Origin: Aspidapion aeneum
Taxonomy: Eukaryota; Arthropoda; Insecta; Coleoptera; Brentidae
Assembly (NCBI GenBank): GCA_963576565.1
Contig: OY755042.1
Coordinates: 11,572,262 to 11,636,261, forward strand
Reading direction: 5' to 3'
Length of the DNA: 64,000 nucleotides
Shown in pieces: positions 19,214-29,497 of the stretch. Numbering within the stretch: the stretch's first letter is position 1; each line of letters begins with the position of its first letter. Position numbers and translations under genes: made by a program. The notes beneath the pieces were generated by a model, which saw only the letters and a program-made list of their open reading frames with translations, was not told where the DNA came from and did no database searches.

Positions 19214-22057
19214 TCAAAATTTTAGCAAGCCAATCAGCTCTTTTTGTAGCGCTTGCGCAGAAGACAAATCAGAACTGCCCGTACAGACATCGTCCATGAA
19301 AACGTCTTGAAGAACTACTTTTGCAGCATTTGGATACTTATTTTTCTCTTGAAAGGCTAACTCTCGTAAGGTTCTGATTGCTAAGAAAGGGCTTGAAGTG
19401 AGTCCGAAAACAACAGTATTTAAACAATATTCTTTTAGGGGTTCATGGGGGTGGAAACGCCACAATAAACGCTGATAGTCTCTATGTTCGGGTACTAAAT
19501 TGATTTGCAAAAACATTTTTTGAACATCACTAAGAATTGCTATAGAATGAAAACGAAACCTTAATAAAATAGTTGTAATATCTGCATGAAGTTTAGGGCC
19601 TGGTAAAAGGGTCTCATTTAAGCTATAATTCTTACTTCCAATTGAAGATCCATTAAATACAATTCTCAAACGCGTGCTTGTACTATCGGGTTTTAGTACC
19701 CCGTGATGTGGTAAATATGAAACATTCATTGATTTCGGTTCATTATTTGAAATAAGGCTCATGTGTCCGTTTTTTAAATATTCTAGCATAAAATCTGAAT
19801 ACATGGAATACATTTCAGGATTTTTAAGAAGTCTAGATTCTAATGAAATGAAACAACGGTAAGCTCTAGAAAACGTGTCACCTAAGTCGGGTTCAGAGTG
19901 CCTAAAAGGTAAAGCTACCATGAATCGTCCCGTGCTATCACGTGATACCGTATTTTGATAAATTTCCTCAGCTTTTTTCTCATCTGGGGATAAATAGCTT
20001 TTTTGAGGAATCGATTCAAGCTCCCAGAACTTCCTAAGAGTCAAGTCTAGAGAGTTATCGAAAGCGGTAAAGTAGTTTTCGATTTTTAAGGGATTGGATT
20101 GATAAGATATGTTTTGTTCGACCCTGCCTAACAACACCCATCCCAGCTCCGTCTCTAGGGCGACTGGTTGACCTTGACACCCAGAAATACGACCTGATTT
20201 AATAATTTGGGAATAAATCTCGGCGCCTAGAAGTAGATCAACAGGGGCTGGTTTGTAGAAGAAGGGGTCGCCTAGTTTAATGTTTGAAAGATAATTCCAA
20301 TTTCTTGGATTAATTTGGACACTAGGTAAAGAAGAGCATAATCTTTGAACGACTAAACCGTTAAAGGAAAATGTGGGATCAGTTTTTCCAACTGGACGAA
20401 TAGTGCATTGCGTCATACCTTTTGTTGAAGAAGAAGATTGATTTATTCCTAGAATAGGAACAGATAATTTTTTCCTAGATAAACCTAACCTATTTAAGCA
20501 GTTTTCGCTGATAAAAGAGGCTTCGCTGGCGTTGTCTAGGACGGCTCTCACTACTTGATAGTTCCCGCGTGCATCGAGGATTTCTACAATAGTGGTAGAC
20601 AATAGTACTGTGCTTTGACAGCTTGGGGTGAATGAGGTATAACAGTTGGTTTGGTTAGGTTGTTGTCGAGATGTATTTTGCGTTAATTGTTGATTTTGTT
20701 GCGAAGTAGAAGGATATTGACTTTGATTGATTTGTTGTTGAGATAGATCTTGAATTGGTTGCATTTGTGACTTAAAATTAGATTGATTAGAATGCTGCAT
20801 GCTAGTTAAGGTTGGGTTAATATTCTGCTGAATATTTTTATCATAGAAAGGTATTTGATTTGAATCGATATTATTAGGATATAAACTATAATTTGATTGT
20901 TGATTCTGCGTTGGTGACTGAATGTTTGAAATAAATGAAGAAGTTTGCATGTTAGGTTGGGCTGGGTTAAATCGAGTTGTGACGTCACATAATAAACTAT
21001 GGTGACGTAACCCGCAGGATTTGCAATTAAAAGGCGATAAGCAATCTTTTAAAAGAAAATGATTTGATCTTAAACAGTTGCCACATATATTATTTTGTCT
21101 CACGAAAGCGAGACGATCAGCTGGAGTTTTTTGTAAAAAAACTTGGCATTGAGAAAAAGGATGTACCGAAAGGTTACATAACTTGCATTGTTTTGATATT
21201 TTTGTTTGAAAGTTGCTTGGATTATGATTATTAAAGTTTGGTAAAATTTGTTGTTTTTGTGGTATGCCTGTCATAAAGGAGTTTTTGAAATTATTGTTAT
21301 TATATGAATTTGGTTTTGAACGATTGTAGTTACCAGATCCAAAACTTTTAGATTTTTTTTCCATATTTGATACTGAAGGCTGAAAATACTGAACCGATTC
21401 TAGTGCTTGGCACTGTTTTTCTAAAAACTCATATAGATCGGTGTAACTAGGAATTTCCTTTTCAGTATGGCAAACCTCAAAGGCTGATCTAGTGGGAGTA
21501 TCTATTTTTCCCAGCAATAAATTAAACAACGGAAACTGCCAATCTTTTGTATTAAATTCTAAGGCATTCAGGGCCTCTAGATTTTCAGTAAACGTGTCCA
21601 AAATATTTCTAAGATCTTTAGAGCTCTGATTTGATTTCATGGAGGAAACATGCACAATGGAATTCCAATATGACGTAGCTAAAAGGCGCTTATTGTTGTA
21701 CCTTTTTTGTAGATTTGAAAAGGCAATTAAATAGTTACTATCAGTAACTGGTAACGACTTTACCAAATTTAATGGTTCACCCTGCAATAAAGTAATTAAA
21801 TACCGAAATTTTAAGGCATTCGATAGTGCAGGATTTTTGTCTATTATGCTTGAAAAAAGATCTAGAAAAGTCGGCCATTTTAGCATTGAGCCCGTAAAAA
21901 CCGGAATTGAAGGTTTAAAATTTTCAAAACTATGACTGCTGGGAGTAGGCACAGAGGACTGCGGCCTAGAAGTGCCTGGAATTGGAAATAACTTACAAAA
22001 TATTGCTTTTGCTTGGAAATAAAGTGTCACAATTTTTTCTAATTGTATCTTCCGCAT
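19214..22057 (-). CDS. gag-pol: BEL/Pao gag, protease and RT
   Basis: A 947-codon frame. Residues 1-230 are gag capsid-like. Three CCHC-type zinc knuckles lie at 291-304, 325-339 and 345-357, followed by a long Q/N/S-rich linker (365-480). The retroviral-type aspartic protease has VLDNASEASFIS at 506-517 with catalytic D508. RT motifs are YLPHHGVLKP (781-790), RIVFNGSS (798-805), SDVQKMFLQI (843-852) and catalytic FMDD (920-923). The frame ends inside the RT at 19214 because of a single-base shift, and the rest continues in the 16780-19182 frame. Its ATG is internal: the true gag start is the frame at 22271, which overlaps it by about 65 bases. Confidence 0.9.
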   Translation of the reverse strand: MRKIQLEKIVTLYFQAKAIFCKLFPIPGTSRPQSSVPTPSSHSFENFKPSIPVFTGSMLKWPTFLDLFSSIIDKNPALSNALKFRYLITLLQGEPLNLVKSLPVTDSNYLIAFSNLQKRYNNKRLLATSYWNSIVHVSSMKSNQSSKDLRNILDTFTENLEALNALEFNTKDWQFPLFNLLLGKIDTPTRSAFEVCHTEKEIPSYTDLYEFLEKQCQALESVQYFQPSVSNMEKKSKSFGSGNYNRSKPNSYNNNNFKNSFMTGIPQKQQILPNFNNHNPSNFQTKISKQCKLCNLSVHPFSQCQVFLQKTPADRLAFVRQNNICGNCLRSNHFLLKDCLSPFNCKSCGLRHHSLLCDVTTRFNPAQPNMQTSSFISNIQSPTQNQQSNYSLYPNNIDSNQIPFYDKNIQQNINPTLTSMQHSNQSNFKSQMQPIQDLSQQQINQSQYPSTSQQNQQLTQNTSRQQPNQTNCYTSFTPSCQSTVLLSTTIVEILDARGNYQVVRAVLDNASEASFISENCLNRLGLSRKKLSVPILGINQSSSSTKGMTQCTIRPVGKTDPTFSFNGLVVQRLCSSLPSVQINPRNWNYLSNIKLGDPFFYKPAPVDLLLGAEIYSQIIKSGRISGCQGQPVALETELGWVLLGRVEQNISYQSNPLKIENYFTAFDNSLDLTLRKFWELESIPQKSYLSPDEKKAEEIYQNTVSRDSTGRFMVALPFRHSEPDLGDTFSRAYRCFISLESRLLKNPEMYSMYSDFMLEYLKNGHMSLISNNEPKSMNVSYLPHHGVLKPDSTSTRLRIVFNGSSIGSKNYSLNETLLPGPKLHADITTILLRFRFHSIAILSDVQKMFLQINLVPEHRDYQRLLWRFHPHEPLKEYCLNTVVFGLTSSPFLAIRTLRELAFQEKNKYPNAAKVVLQDVFMDDVCTGSSDLSSAQALQKELIGLLKF

Positions 22058-22271
22058 CGAAATCTTTATCGTCGGTCAGCAACCCAATCAATTCGTTATG
22101 GAGATGTTTAAACTCAAAATATTGATCCCCCAAAGTTTCAAAAGCAATTTGAAAGATAGGGCGCTCGGCTTCATCATCCTTGGCTTTTACCGCCAAAGTA
22201 TAGATTTCAGTGATCCTAGTCAAAGCGATTTTTCTTTTTCTAGTAAATGTTTTTAATTCTGCATCCCCCAT
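21993..22271 (-). CDS. gag: BEL/Pao gag N-terminus
   Basis: A 92-codon frame beginning with ATG at 22271 and containing the gag N-terminal helical region (RKRKIALTRITEIYTLAVKA). It overlaps the next frame by about 65 bases, and the two frames encode the continuation of the same domain one base out of register. The most likely break is a six-base homopolymer at 22033-22038, with one base too many for a continuous frame. This is well inside gag, so a programmed gag-pol frameshift is unlikely. Confidence 0.8.
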   Translation of the reverse strand: MGDAELKTFTRKRKIALTRITEIYTLAVKAKDDEAERPIFQIAFETLGDQYFEFKHLHNELIGLLTDDKDFDAEDTIRKNCDTLFPSKSNIL

Positions 22272-22759
22272 TTTGATTGTTAAGTATCTTTTGTTGTATT
22301 GACTTGGTTTTAAATTATTGAAACAAAGGTATCTATTTTAAAACAGTTTTTGAGTTTTTGATTTTTTGTATTTGGTTACTTGGATTTTGATTTATTTAAA
22401 CACTTTTATTTTTTGCACTTTAGCGCACTAAATATGTTTAAAATCGCGGAAACGCGAAACCGAAAGGCGATATTTGATAGAAGATTTCTATTTTATTTTT
22501 GCATTAAATCAAATTTTGAAAACACAAAATTCCCGAATAAATATATGTATTAAATTTATCGATAGTAGGTAGTAAACAAGACTGACCCTGTAGTTTTTAT
22601 TTTAGATTTAGGAGGCCACACACACACGCACACATACGTAGGTATCCAAGGAAACTCGATTACCTACAACTAAACTGTGCTCCGTTTGATAAGAATGAAG
22701 CCCAATATGGCGTTCAAGAAAAATTAGAATATTTTTAAAAACGCTTTTTCATAGCCTAG

Positions 22760-22777
22760 ATGCGGCTCGGAGGTCCA
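22760..22777 (-). promoter_or_regulatory. Putative primer-binding site, tRNA-Tyr-like
   Basis: Five bases inside the 5' LTR the minus strand reads TGGACCTCCGAGCCG. The TGG start and following bases resemble the complement of an insect tRNA-Tyr 3' end, with about three mismatches over 18 bases by memory of that tRNA. The position is right; the tRNA identity is tentative. Confidence 0.45.
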
Positions 22778-22782
22778 TAAAA

Positions 22783-23239
22783 TGTAATGGATAGTGTGAA
22801 TAGATTTTCTTCTTTAATTCATAGCGGACTGTAACTTTCTTTAGGTGTAATTTTCTTATTTAATATTTCTTGATCGCGCAACCATACAAAAGCAAGAGAA
22901 AAAATGGCACCTACCTTTTGATGGTTATTTCTCGGCTTGCGGGCCCGCTCTTGAAGTAGTCTCACTTTCAGTCTTTGGATTGAGGATGGTAGCACTTAAT
23001 AACTAAGGTTTTTATGTTTAATAGTTAATTTTCGAAAGAAAATTAGTCTTCGAAAGAAGAGAATGATTTTTCACGAGTTGACTTGTTTTCGCTTGACAGA
23101 ATGTGTCATTTCATGTCCTTAGCACCCGCGTTGTTTGGACGGCGCAAGGTGCCACAATTTGAATTTGTATGGCTGATTATTTTTGAGGCGAAATAGATAA
23201 ATTATAAATAAAATAAAACTAAAGAAAATTGCAGTAACA
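22783..23239 (-). repeat. 5' LTR of BEL/Pao element
   Basis: 457 bp, direct repeat of 16111-16567. A minus-strand TATA-like AT-rich block (complement of 23203-23220) lies about 25-40 bp from the LTR start and may be part of the promoter. It is followed by the 5' leader up to the gag ATG at 22271. Confidence 0.93.
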
Positions 23240-23244
23240 ACCAC

Positions 23245-23862
23245 ATATAAATAAAACAAAAAAATAACAACTTAGATTGCTTCTAATTGCTAGTAATCGT
23301 TCCTAACAAATCTGTAAAACAGTTCTAAATTGAAATAATTCCCTTCGCGTTCCTTGCAAGACATTGCGTGTTGCTCGGAAATAATTTGTGATGCACTTTA
23401 AAAGTTAATTTCGTAATGATATAGGGGAATCGTTACTGCAAAATGTGCACGGACAGACAGACACACATGCATGCATGCAACAAGTGGTATGTGAAAATAT
23501 CGGGTGGTGAAAATGAAAAAAGAAAAGAAAAGCGTGGCTCGTTTATTCTAGATAAATGGGAATCTCAGTGGCATACGCAGTAATAAATCCTAAGGGGGGG
23601 GGGGGCTTGAGCACAGATCGATCCATTTTAACCTTGATTTTTGGGAAAATTCATGTTCAATATTTAGTGGCTCTGGGGGGGGGGGCAGTCACATTGGGAA
23701 TATGGCAGATCAAATTAAAAGTTTATTATTCCTAAAAATATTTTTTTATGAACAAATATAACCTAAATTAAACAAGATATTAGTGATATAAAGACGGGCC
23801 CTTTCGCGGCCTAAAATACGACTTGATTTGCTTTATGAAAAAGGACAACTGCTAGAATATCA
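23245..23862. other. Unassigned sequence with two poly-G tracts
   Basis: Poly-G runs are at about 23594-23605 and 23676-23686. Two short direct CATG words occur near 23467. No gene is seen. Confidence 0.5.
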
Positions 23863-24206
23863 CAGCGTTGCCAACAATTTTGTGAGAAATTCCCTGAACG
23901 AGCTTTGAAATTTCCCTGGATTTCTCTAAATTTAAGAATTGGCGGTCGTGGATGGGTAAGTAAAGTATTTTTTTCGAAAATCGTTCTTGTCAGCCTTTAA
24001 ATGACATTTTTAGGAGTTTTTTTATGCCTTAATGTAGTTATAATTTTATAATAAATAATTTTTTGATTAACAATTATTATTTTGTAAATTTATTTGAACA
24101 CATTAAAGAAAAAACTATTTTTTGAACCGCTTAAAATTTCCCTAAACCCCTTAATCTGTCGGACATTTCCCTAAAACAGGAAAATTGTCCAAAAGTTGGC
24201 AATCTG
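23863..24206. mobile_element. hAT-type MITE with near-perfect 8-bp duplication
   Basis: The ends are CAGCGTTGCCAACAATTTT and the complement of CAGATTGCCAACTTTTGG. Flanking octamers are GAATATCA (23855-23862) and GAATCTCA (24207-24214), seven of eight identical, as expected for hAT. Internal TTCCCT(A/G) words occur near both ends. There is no ORF. Confidence 0.72.
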
Positions 24207-24214
24207 GAATCTCA

Positions 24215-24693
24215 TCTAGGCGCTTAATGAGACGAGCTGCCGAACGCCAACAAAAAAACTACCGCATGAAACTTTTTTAACTATAATAAATAATACACCA
24301 TAAGCAAAGAAAAGAGGAATGGTGTGCATGTGCATTAAGAATCCAAAAGAAAAGAAATCGCCTTACAAAATGTGGTCAATTATTTTTGAAAAATTTTATA
24401 GTTTCGGAACAGATTCTACCACCGCAGTTAGTTTCTCTTTATAATCTACAATTTTAAGCTAACCAACCGTCCCAGTTTTGCTGGGACAGTCCCTTTTATT
24501 AACCATTTGTCCCGAGGAAAAAATTCCGTCCCGGAAAGTCCCGATTTCCCGGTTCGTCCTAGTTTTGATAATGCTGTAGATATCTTTAAAGTCACTATAA
24601 ATCAAAAAGGAGATATTTTGTCATCTATTAATATTTTATTGTTTTTTAGTTTAGCAAGCACTTCATTCGCAGAAGAAATACATTTAAAAAAAT
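24215..24693. other. Unassigned sequence with GTCCC-rich element end
   Basis: Positions 24462-24565 are a dense run of GTCCC and CCCGG words (AACCAACCGTCCCAGTTTTG...) like the ends of a hAT-type family; a related stretch is at 60187-60262. No partner end was found, so it is probably a truncated copy. Confidence 0.45.
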
Positions 24694-25724
24694 ACTCTGC
24701 CAATATATGGGCCCCTAAGCTCACACTAGGTACTATAGTTATAGTGAACGTGTGAGCGAATATAACTAAAAACTGAAATATATTTTATTCAACTCCAGAC
24801 TAAATTACCTTTTGTTTGATACCACACAAGCCAGGTTTTGACTTAAACTCAAATTTTTGAAATCTACCCCCACCCTTAAAAAAAACAAAAAACTAAAATG
24901 TATTTTGTTAAATTCCGGACTCAATTACCTTTCGTTTGATATCACAGACGCCATATTTTCACTTAAACTCTAATTTTTAAAATATACCCCCATCCTTTTT
25001 TTTTTAAATAAATTAAAATGTATTTTGTTTAACTGCAGACTCAATTACCTTTCGTTTGATATCACACACGCCATATTTTCACATAAACTCTAATTTTTGA
25101 AATCTACCCCCACCCTTTTATTTGGTTTGTGTTCGGTGTCTGTATGTCTGTCTGTCTGTCTGTCTGTCTGTATGTCTGTCTGTAACGACCAACGCGCATA
25201 ACTCAAAAACCTCTTGGCCGATTTTAATGAAATTTGGTACCTAGGCTGGATCTTCGGTCGAGTTTAAAAATGAACAAAATACACCGAACACAAGCCAAGT
25301 AAAAAGGTGGCGGAAGATTTAAAAAATTAGAGTTTATGTGAAAATATGGCGTGTGTTCATTCAAACGAAAGGTAATTGAGTATGAAGTTAAACAAAATAC
25401 ATTTTATTTTTTTTTCTTCAAAAAGGGTGGGGGTGGATTTCAAAAATTAGAGTTTACGTGAAAATATGGCGTGTGTGATATCAAACGAAAGGTAATTGAG
25501 TCCGGAGTTAAACAAAATACATTTTAGTTTTTATTTTTTTAAGGGTGGGGGTAGATTTCAAAAATTTGAGTTTAAGTCAAAACATGGCTTGTGTGGTATC
25601 AAACAAAAGGTAATTTAGTCTGGAGTTGAATAAGATATATTTTAGATTTTAGTTTTATTAGCTCGCACGTACACTAAAACTATAGTACCTAGTGTGAGCT
25701 TAGGGGCCAATATATTGGCAGAGT
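24694..25724. mobile_element. Family A element, copy 2, palindromic form
   Basis: Both ends carry the ACTCTGCCAATATATGGG-type terminus in inverted orientation. Each arm holds two to three 118-bp units (GACTCAATTACCTTTCGTTT... and ...AACGAAAGGTAATTGAGTC). The centre has a short CTGT array (25139-25183) and the AAATTTCATTAAAATCGG-like segment. Copies 1 and 3 have one such end and a different second end, so this copy looks like two left halves joined head to head. The arms are diverged, so the palindrome is not new. Confidence 0.75.
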
Positions 25725-25787
25725 ATTTTTTTGCAGTTATACCATTAAGATACAAAATACTTGTTTTTAAATTGATGTTTTGAATTA

Positions 25788-26288
25788 CAGTGTACTCCGG
25801 TTATAACGTACCCTCAAGGGACCAGAAAAAGTGTACTTTATAAGCGGACGTACGTTATAAAAAGAAATACAATTAAAAAGTTATGTTAGAACGTACATTT
25901 TTTATTTGGAGTAAAATGGTGACTAATCAACACTTAAACACTTAAAACTAGGAAAACAAAAAAACTAAACCACCTAAATTAAAACTAAAAAAATATTTAT
26001 ACCTATACTAATGTAATACATATTTAACCACAAATTATATAGCCAATAACTGAAAAATCCCCAAATGTTTGGTCAATCACCGGAAATATTCCGGTTTTAA
26101 CGTACACTCGTACGTTACAACCGGAATATTATAACGAAATTAGTCAAAATATGGTACGTTATAACCGAAGTAGAAGGTATTAAAGGTACGTAATATCCGG
26201 TGAAAAAAGAAGAGTATTTTGGCCGGACCAATGAAATATGTACGTTATAACCGAAAGTACGTTATAACGTACATATCGGAGTACACTG
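25788..26288. mobile_element. Tigger/pogo-type MITE with TA duplication
   Basis: The 501-bp element starts CAGTGTACTCCGGTTATAAC and ends GGAGTACACTG, flanked by TA on both sides (25786-25787, 26289-26290), as for Tc1/mariner-pogo elements. A word GTACGTTATAA recurs at least five times near the ends (about 25848, 26152, 26244, 26260), as would repeated transposase-binding sites. No transposase is encoded. Confidence 0.8.
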
Positions 26289-26290
26289 TA

Positions 26291-26686
26291 GATACTACTA
26301 AGTTCTACGAATATAAAAGTTGTTTGTCAAGTAACTTTAAGTTAATAGTTTTTCTTTTTTTTTTCAAGACCAAAGCACCACTATCCAGAATACCCCCGGC
26401 ACTACCCGCAAGAAATCCATCCAAATGTCCAGGCAATGTCTACAATGCCCGCAAGGTCCCCGCAATGACACGGCAATGCCTGCAATGCCCCGAAACTGCC
26501 CGCAATCATAAAATACATTGAATAGCCGGAGGGTCCTGATTTTGCCCCTTCAGGAGTTGGTCACTTTAAATTGGGAATTAATAGGAAAATGCTCTTTTTA
26601 TAGACAAAAAAACAAAATCCTAATTAAAAACTATTTTCCAACTAGGAACATGAGGGCAATAGTGATTATTTAATCCTGATAAAACA
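26291..26686. other. Unassigned sequence with CCCGCAATG-like repeats
   Basis: Positions 26395-26510 repeat words such as GCAATG(T/C)C(T/C) and CCCGCAA irregularly, a decayed short-period array. No gene is seen. Confidence 0.45.
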
Positions 26687-27934
26687 TAGGGTGACCATAT
26701 GGGTTTTGCGTGAAAGGAGGACGTCACCTTAAAAAATGTGATGACCAAAAAGAAAGTCACCTGGGACGGAAAGACCTAAAAAAATAGCTCAACAGACAAG
26801 ATAAATAAAAAGTTGCAATCTAGAAAAAATCTATTCAGTACTAGAACGAAGGTTTTTAGAAAAAAAAACGGCACCGCAGAAGAAAATTAAAAAAATTAAG
26901 CACTAAAAGCACCAAAAAGTGCCTTTGTAGAAGACAGTGTCTTCAAAATTAAAAAAAATATTGAAGAGGTGAAAAAAATTGCGCCACAGATGCAGGCAAA
27001 AATTTGGGAAAATTTTATACTTTTCCGATTAAATCGCGCTTAAAACAAAATGTTGAAAAAAAATTTGCAATCTAAAAACTACTAGAAAATGTTTACAAAA
27101 TGTGCCGGGACGAAAAAAATTATACCGCAGAAAAATGAAGTATTATTCGCAAAATTTTTGGCTAAAACAAAAAAAAATAATGCAGCAAGCGAAGATTAAG
27201 TAAGTGACTGAGGTTCCTAATAAATTGTGCTTATTTCGTTTGGGGGAACTAATTTTAAGCTTGGAGCTCTAATCTAACCTTGATTCCTCCTCCTGAGGTC
27301 TCTTGGCCTGAGCAGCATTCGGTAAATTAAGCTACACATTAAAAAATAAAAAATATCCTCAGTACCTCAAACCGAGAGTGTATAACTAATGTATCCTTCC
27401 TGTATTTACCTATAGATCGCAGACCTGGACATTTACAAAATCAAACATGGATAACAAAAGCCCAAAGATGAATGGAAAGACAAAAGTTACATAAAAAGCT
27501 AACAGATAGAAAAAGGAATTAATGTATAAGAAATAAAACAAAAGTAAGGGATGTAAGAGGAGAAGAAGCAAAATCAAAAATTTGCTGGTCATAATATCAG
27601 ACAGAAAGACGATCGATGGAATAAGTATATTGTAACCTGAAGATCTTGGGAAAATAAAAGAAGTAGGGGAAGACCTCAAATGAGATGGGCGGACGATCTG
27701 AAGAGACATGCAGGAGCTAGATGGATGAACACGGCCCCAGAGAGAGAAGAATGGAAGATATTGGGGGAGGCCTATGTCCGAAGATGGATCGAAGAAGGCT
27801 AGATAGATAGATAGATATATAGAAGGTCTCTTGGATCGCCAAAAAGCCGGACGAAGAAAAAAGCCGGCCGGACATTTTTAATTTGCCCAAAAAGCCGGTC
27901 TTGTCCGGCTTTATCCGGATGTATGGTCATCCTA
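26687..27934. mobile_element. hAT-like element carrying a LINE fragment
   Basis: The left end is TAGGGTGACCATATGG and the right end the complement of TAGGATGACCATAC. Flanks TAAAACAT and TTAAACAT agree at seven of eight bases, allowing a one-base uncertainty at the left border. Subterminal sequence near the right end repeats GCCGG/CCGGC words. An RTE-like LINE fragment (27340-27822) lies inside. No hAT transposase is seen. Confidence 0.55.
27340..27822 (+). pseudogene. RTE-like LINE 3' fragment with (GATA)n tail
   Basis: It is homologous to 59236-59690. Shifting frames give KAQR..ER, INKTKVRDVRGEEAKSK, a MGGRSEETCRS-like block and EREEWKILGEAYVRRWIEEG, the C-terminus of an RTE-like LINE. It ends in ATAGATAGATAGATAGATA at 27802-27820. 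Several frameshifts make it non-functional. Confidence 0.65.
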
Positions 27935-27942
27935 TTAAACAT

Positions 27943-29497
27943 CTCCTGGTTATTAGTCGTAGTAGACTGCATAAGAATATGTTTTCTTTAGCGTTTCTGG
28001 ACACTCTCAAATTAAATTTATTCCAGACCATGGCCATCTTATTATTACATAAACAAAAGCAAAAAAATAAACAAATGCAAGTAGTGCTTAAGTGCAGACA
28101 AACGAGACGTTTCGTAACAAGAATGATGATGTTTGTGTATGCATGTGTGTATGTAATTCAATGATTGCTCTTGTAACATTTCAAATCAAATGGCGCCTAA
28201 TCAAAACACTCCAGGCGCCAATTGATTGCAGTGTTGTTATGTCACTGGGTACAAAAATAAAAGAAGCAAATGCACTTAGAGCTCATAGAATACATTTAGT
28301 AGCAAAAGTACATCTTAATATGCAATAAAAAATATACAACCTATTGCAAATAAACAATTATTAAACAAAGCAACCCCAAAGAACTCCAAATTCAGCAAAT
28401 TATTTTTGAGATGGAATAGGAAAAAGTATTTAAATAAATGGATCCATGACGAATCTTATACCTTCCTAGCTAGCCTATTAGCATACTTCAAATAAAGCTA
28501 TAATAATCAGCCTTAAAAACATTTTTTTGTAAATACCTCGGAAACCAAAGCTCCTACGAAGTTTTTGGTTATAACACAAAGTTGGCAGAACCCGTATACC
28601 AGTGTTTACTAAAACCTTAAAACTTAGCATTTTAGACCGGGTCTAAGTATCAAGTCCATAGACTTCATACCGACCGGTTTAAGTGTATTTTTTTAATACT
28701 CACAGGTAAAATAGCTGCAAAGATTTGGTTCACTCTAATGTGCAATATGATAGTAAGAATTTCTCAGTAAATAAAGAAAGAGAAATAAAGAAAAACCACA
28801 TAAAAAAATTGTGTGTGCTTAAGACCACACGGCAGAAGTGTAAACTTCAACAAGGTGAAATTAATAATACTGGCCTTCATCTGCATCATCATATCGTTCG
28901 CTGAATGTTCCTCTCGACATAGCCGAGCCTGACGGCTCAGTTCAATTCACTACCCACAAAAACTGCTAAAAGCGCCTAAAGAAGTTTACACTTCAAAAAT
29001 TTGTAACAAAATCTCATTTTTTGGAAATTTAGTCCGTGCAGTCGTAGGATTCCCGTTAAAAATACTCTCAAATTGTAGTACCACCCCTGGGGGGTGATTT
29101 AAAGTTCGAAAAACAGTAGAAATAATCCATGACTGATAAAAAAAACTTATATACATACAAAAACTTTTAAAGCTAAATAATACATAAGTAACTTAAAACT
29201 ATATCTGTAAATGCATTACCGTATTAAATACGTATCAATATTTAATTACTGTAAAAAGCATAAGATATATTAGAATCCGTTTTCAATTACACATTAATCA
29301 TCGCTAACTTGTCTAAAAATTTAACATGTAAAATATAGCGGACAGCTGACACTGACACCGTTTTTATTCGACATTTCCTAGTGATGGTCGGAGGTTTAAA
29401 CATGGCTACCATTTCTAAACGTAAATATTATATTATTTTTATTTATTTCTAACCATTGTGAGGAAATAATGTCTTTGTTACAACGAAAAAAGATGAC
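27943..29497. other. Mostly unassigned, with two repeat-family fragments
   Basis: Apart from the family D fragment at 28432-28565, positions 28590-28630 (ACCAGTGTTTACTAAAACCT...) resemble the ends of the foldback at 50764-52058. Low-scoring open frames at 27883-28328 have no motif. No gene is recognised. Confidence 0.5.
28432..28565 (+). repeat. Family D fragment
   Basis: AATGGATCCATGACGAATCT and TTCCTAGC followed by TAATCAGCCTT match the left arm of the foldback at 37828-38570 for about 130 bp. Only this arm is present. Confidence 0.65.

Larger units (their letters stand above)
16111..23239 (-). mobile_element. BEL/Pao LTR retrotransposon, nearly intact
   Basis: A 7129-bp element on the minus strand, flanked by ACCAC on both sides (16106-16110 and 23240-23244), a 5-bp target duplication normal for this group. 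The two 457-bp LTRs start TGT and end ACA and differ at one position by my reading. The internal region encodes gag with three zinc knuckles, aspartic protease, RT, RNase H and integrase in BEL/Pao order. No envelope-like frame follows integrase. Two single-base frameshifts split what should be one polyprotein into three frames. Near-identical LTRs imply a very recent insertion. A (TGG)-type primer site and a purine-rich tract are at the expected places. Confidence 0.92.

Noticed and set aside
20806..20988. 60-codon minus-strand frame inside gag
   Set aside because: It is a shadow frame of the gag linker region.
16780..22271. Endogenous virus with an envelope gene
   Set aside because: No envelope-like frame lies between integrase and the 3' LTR; it fits a BEL/Pao retrotransposon.
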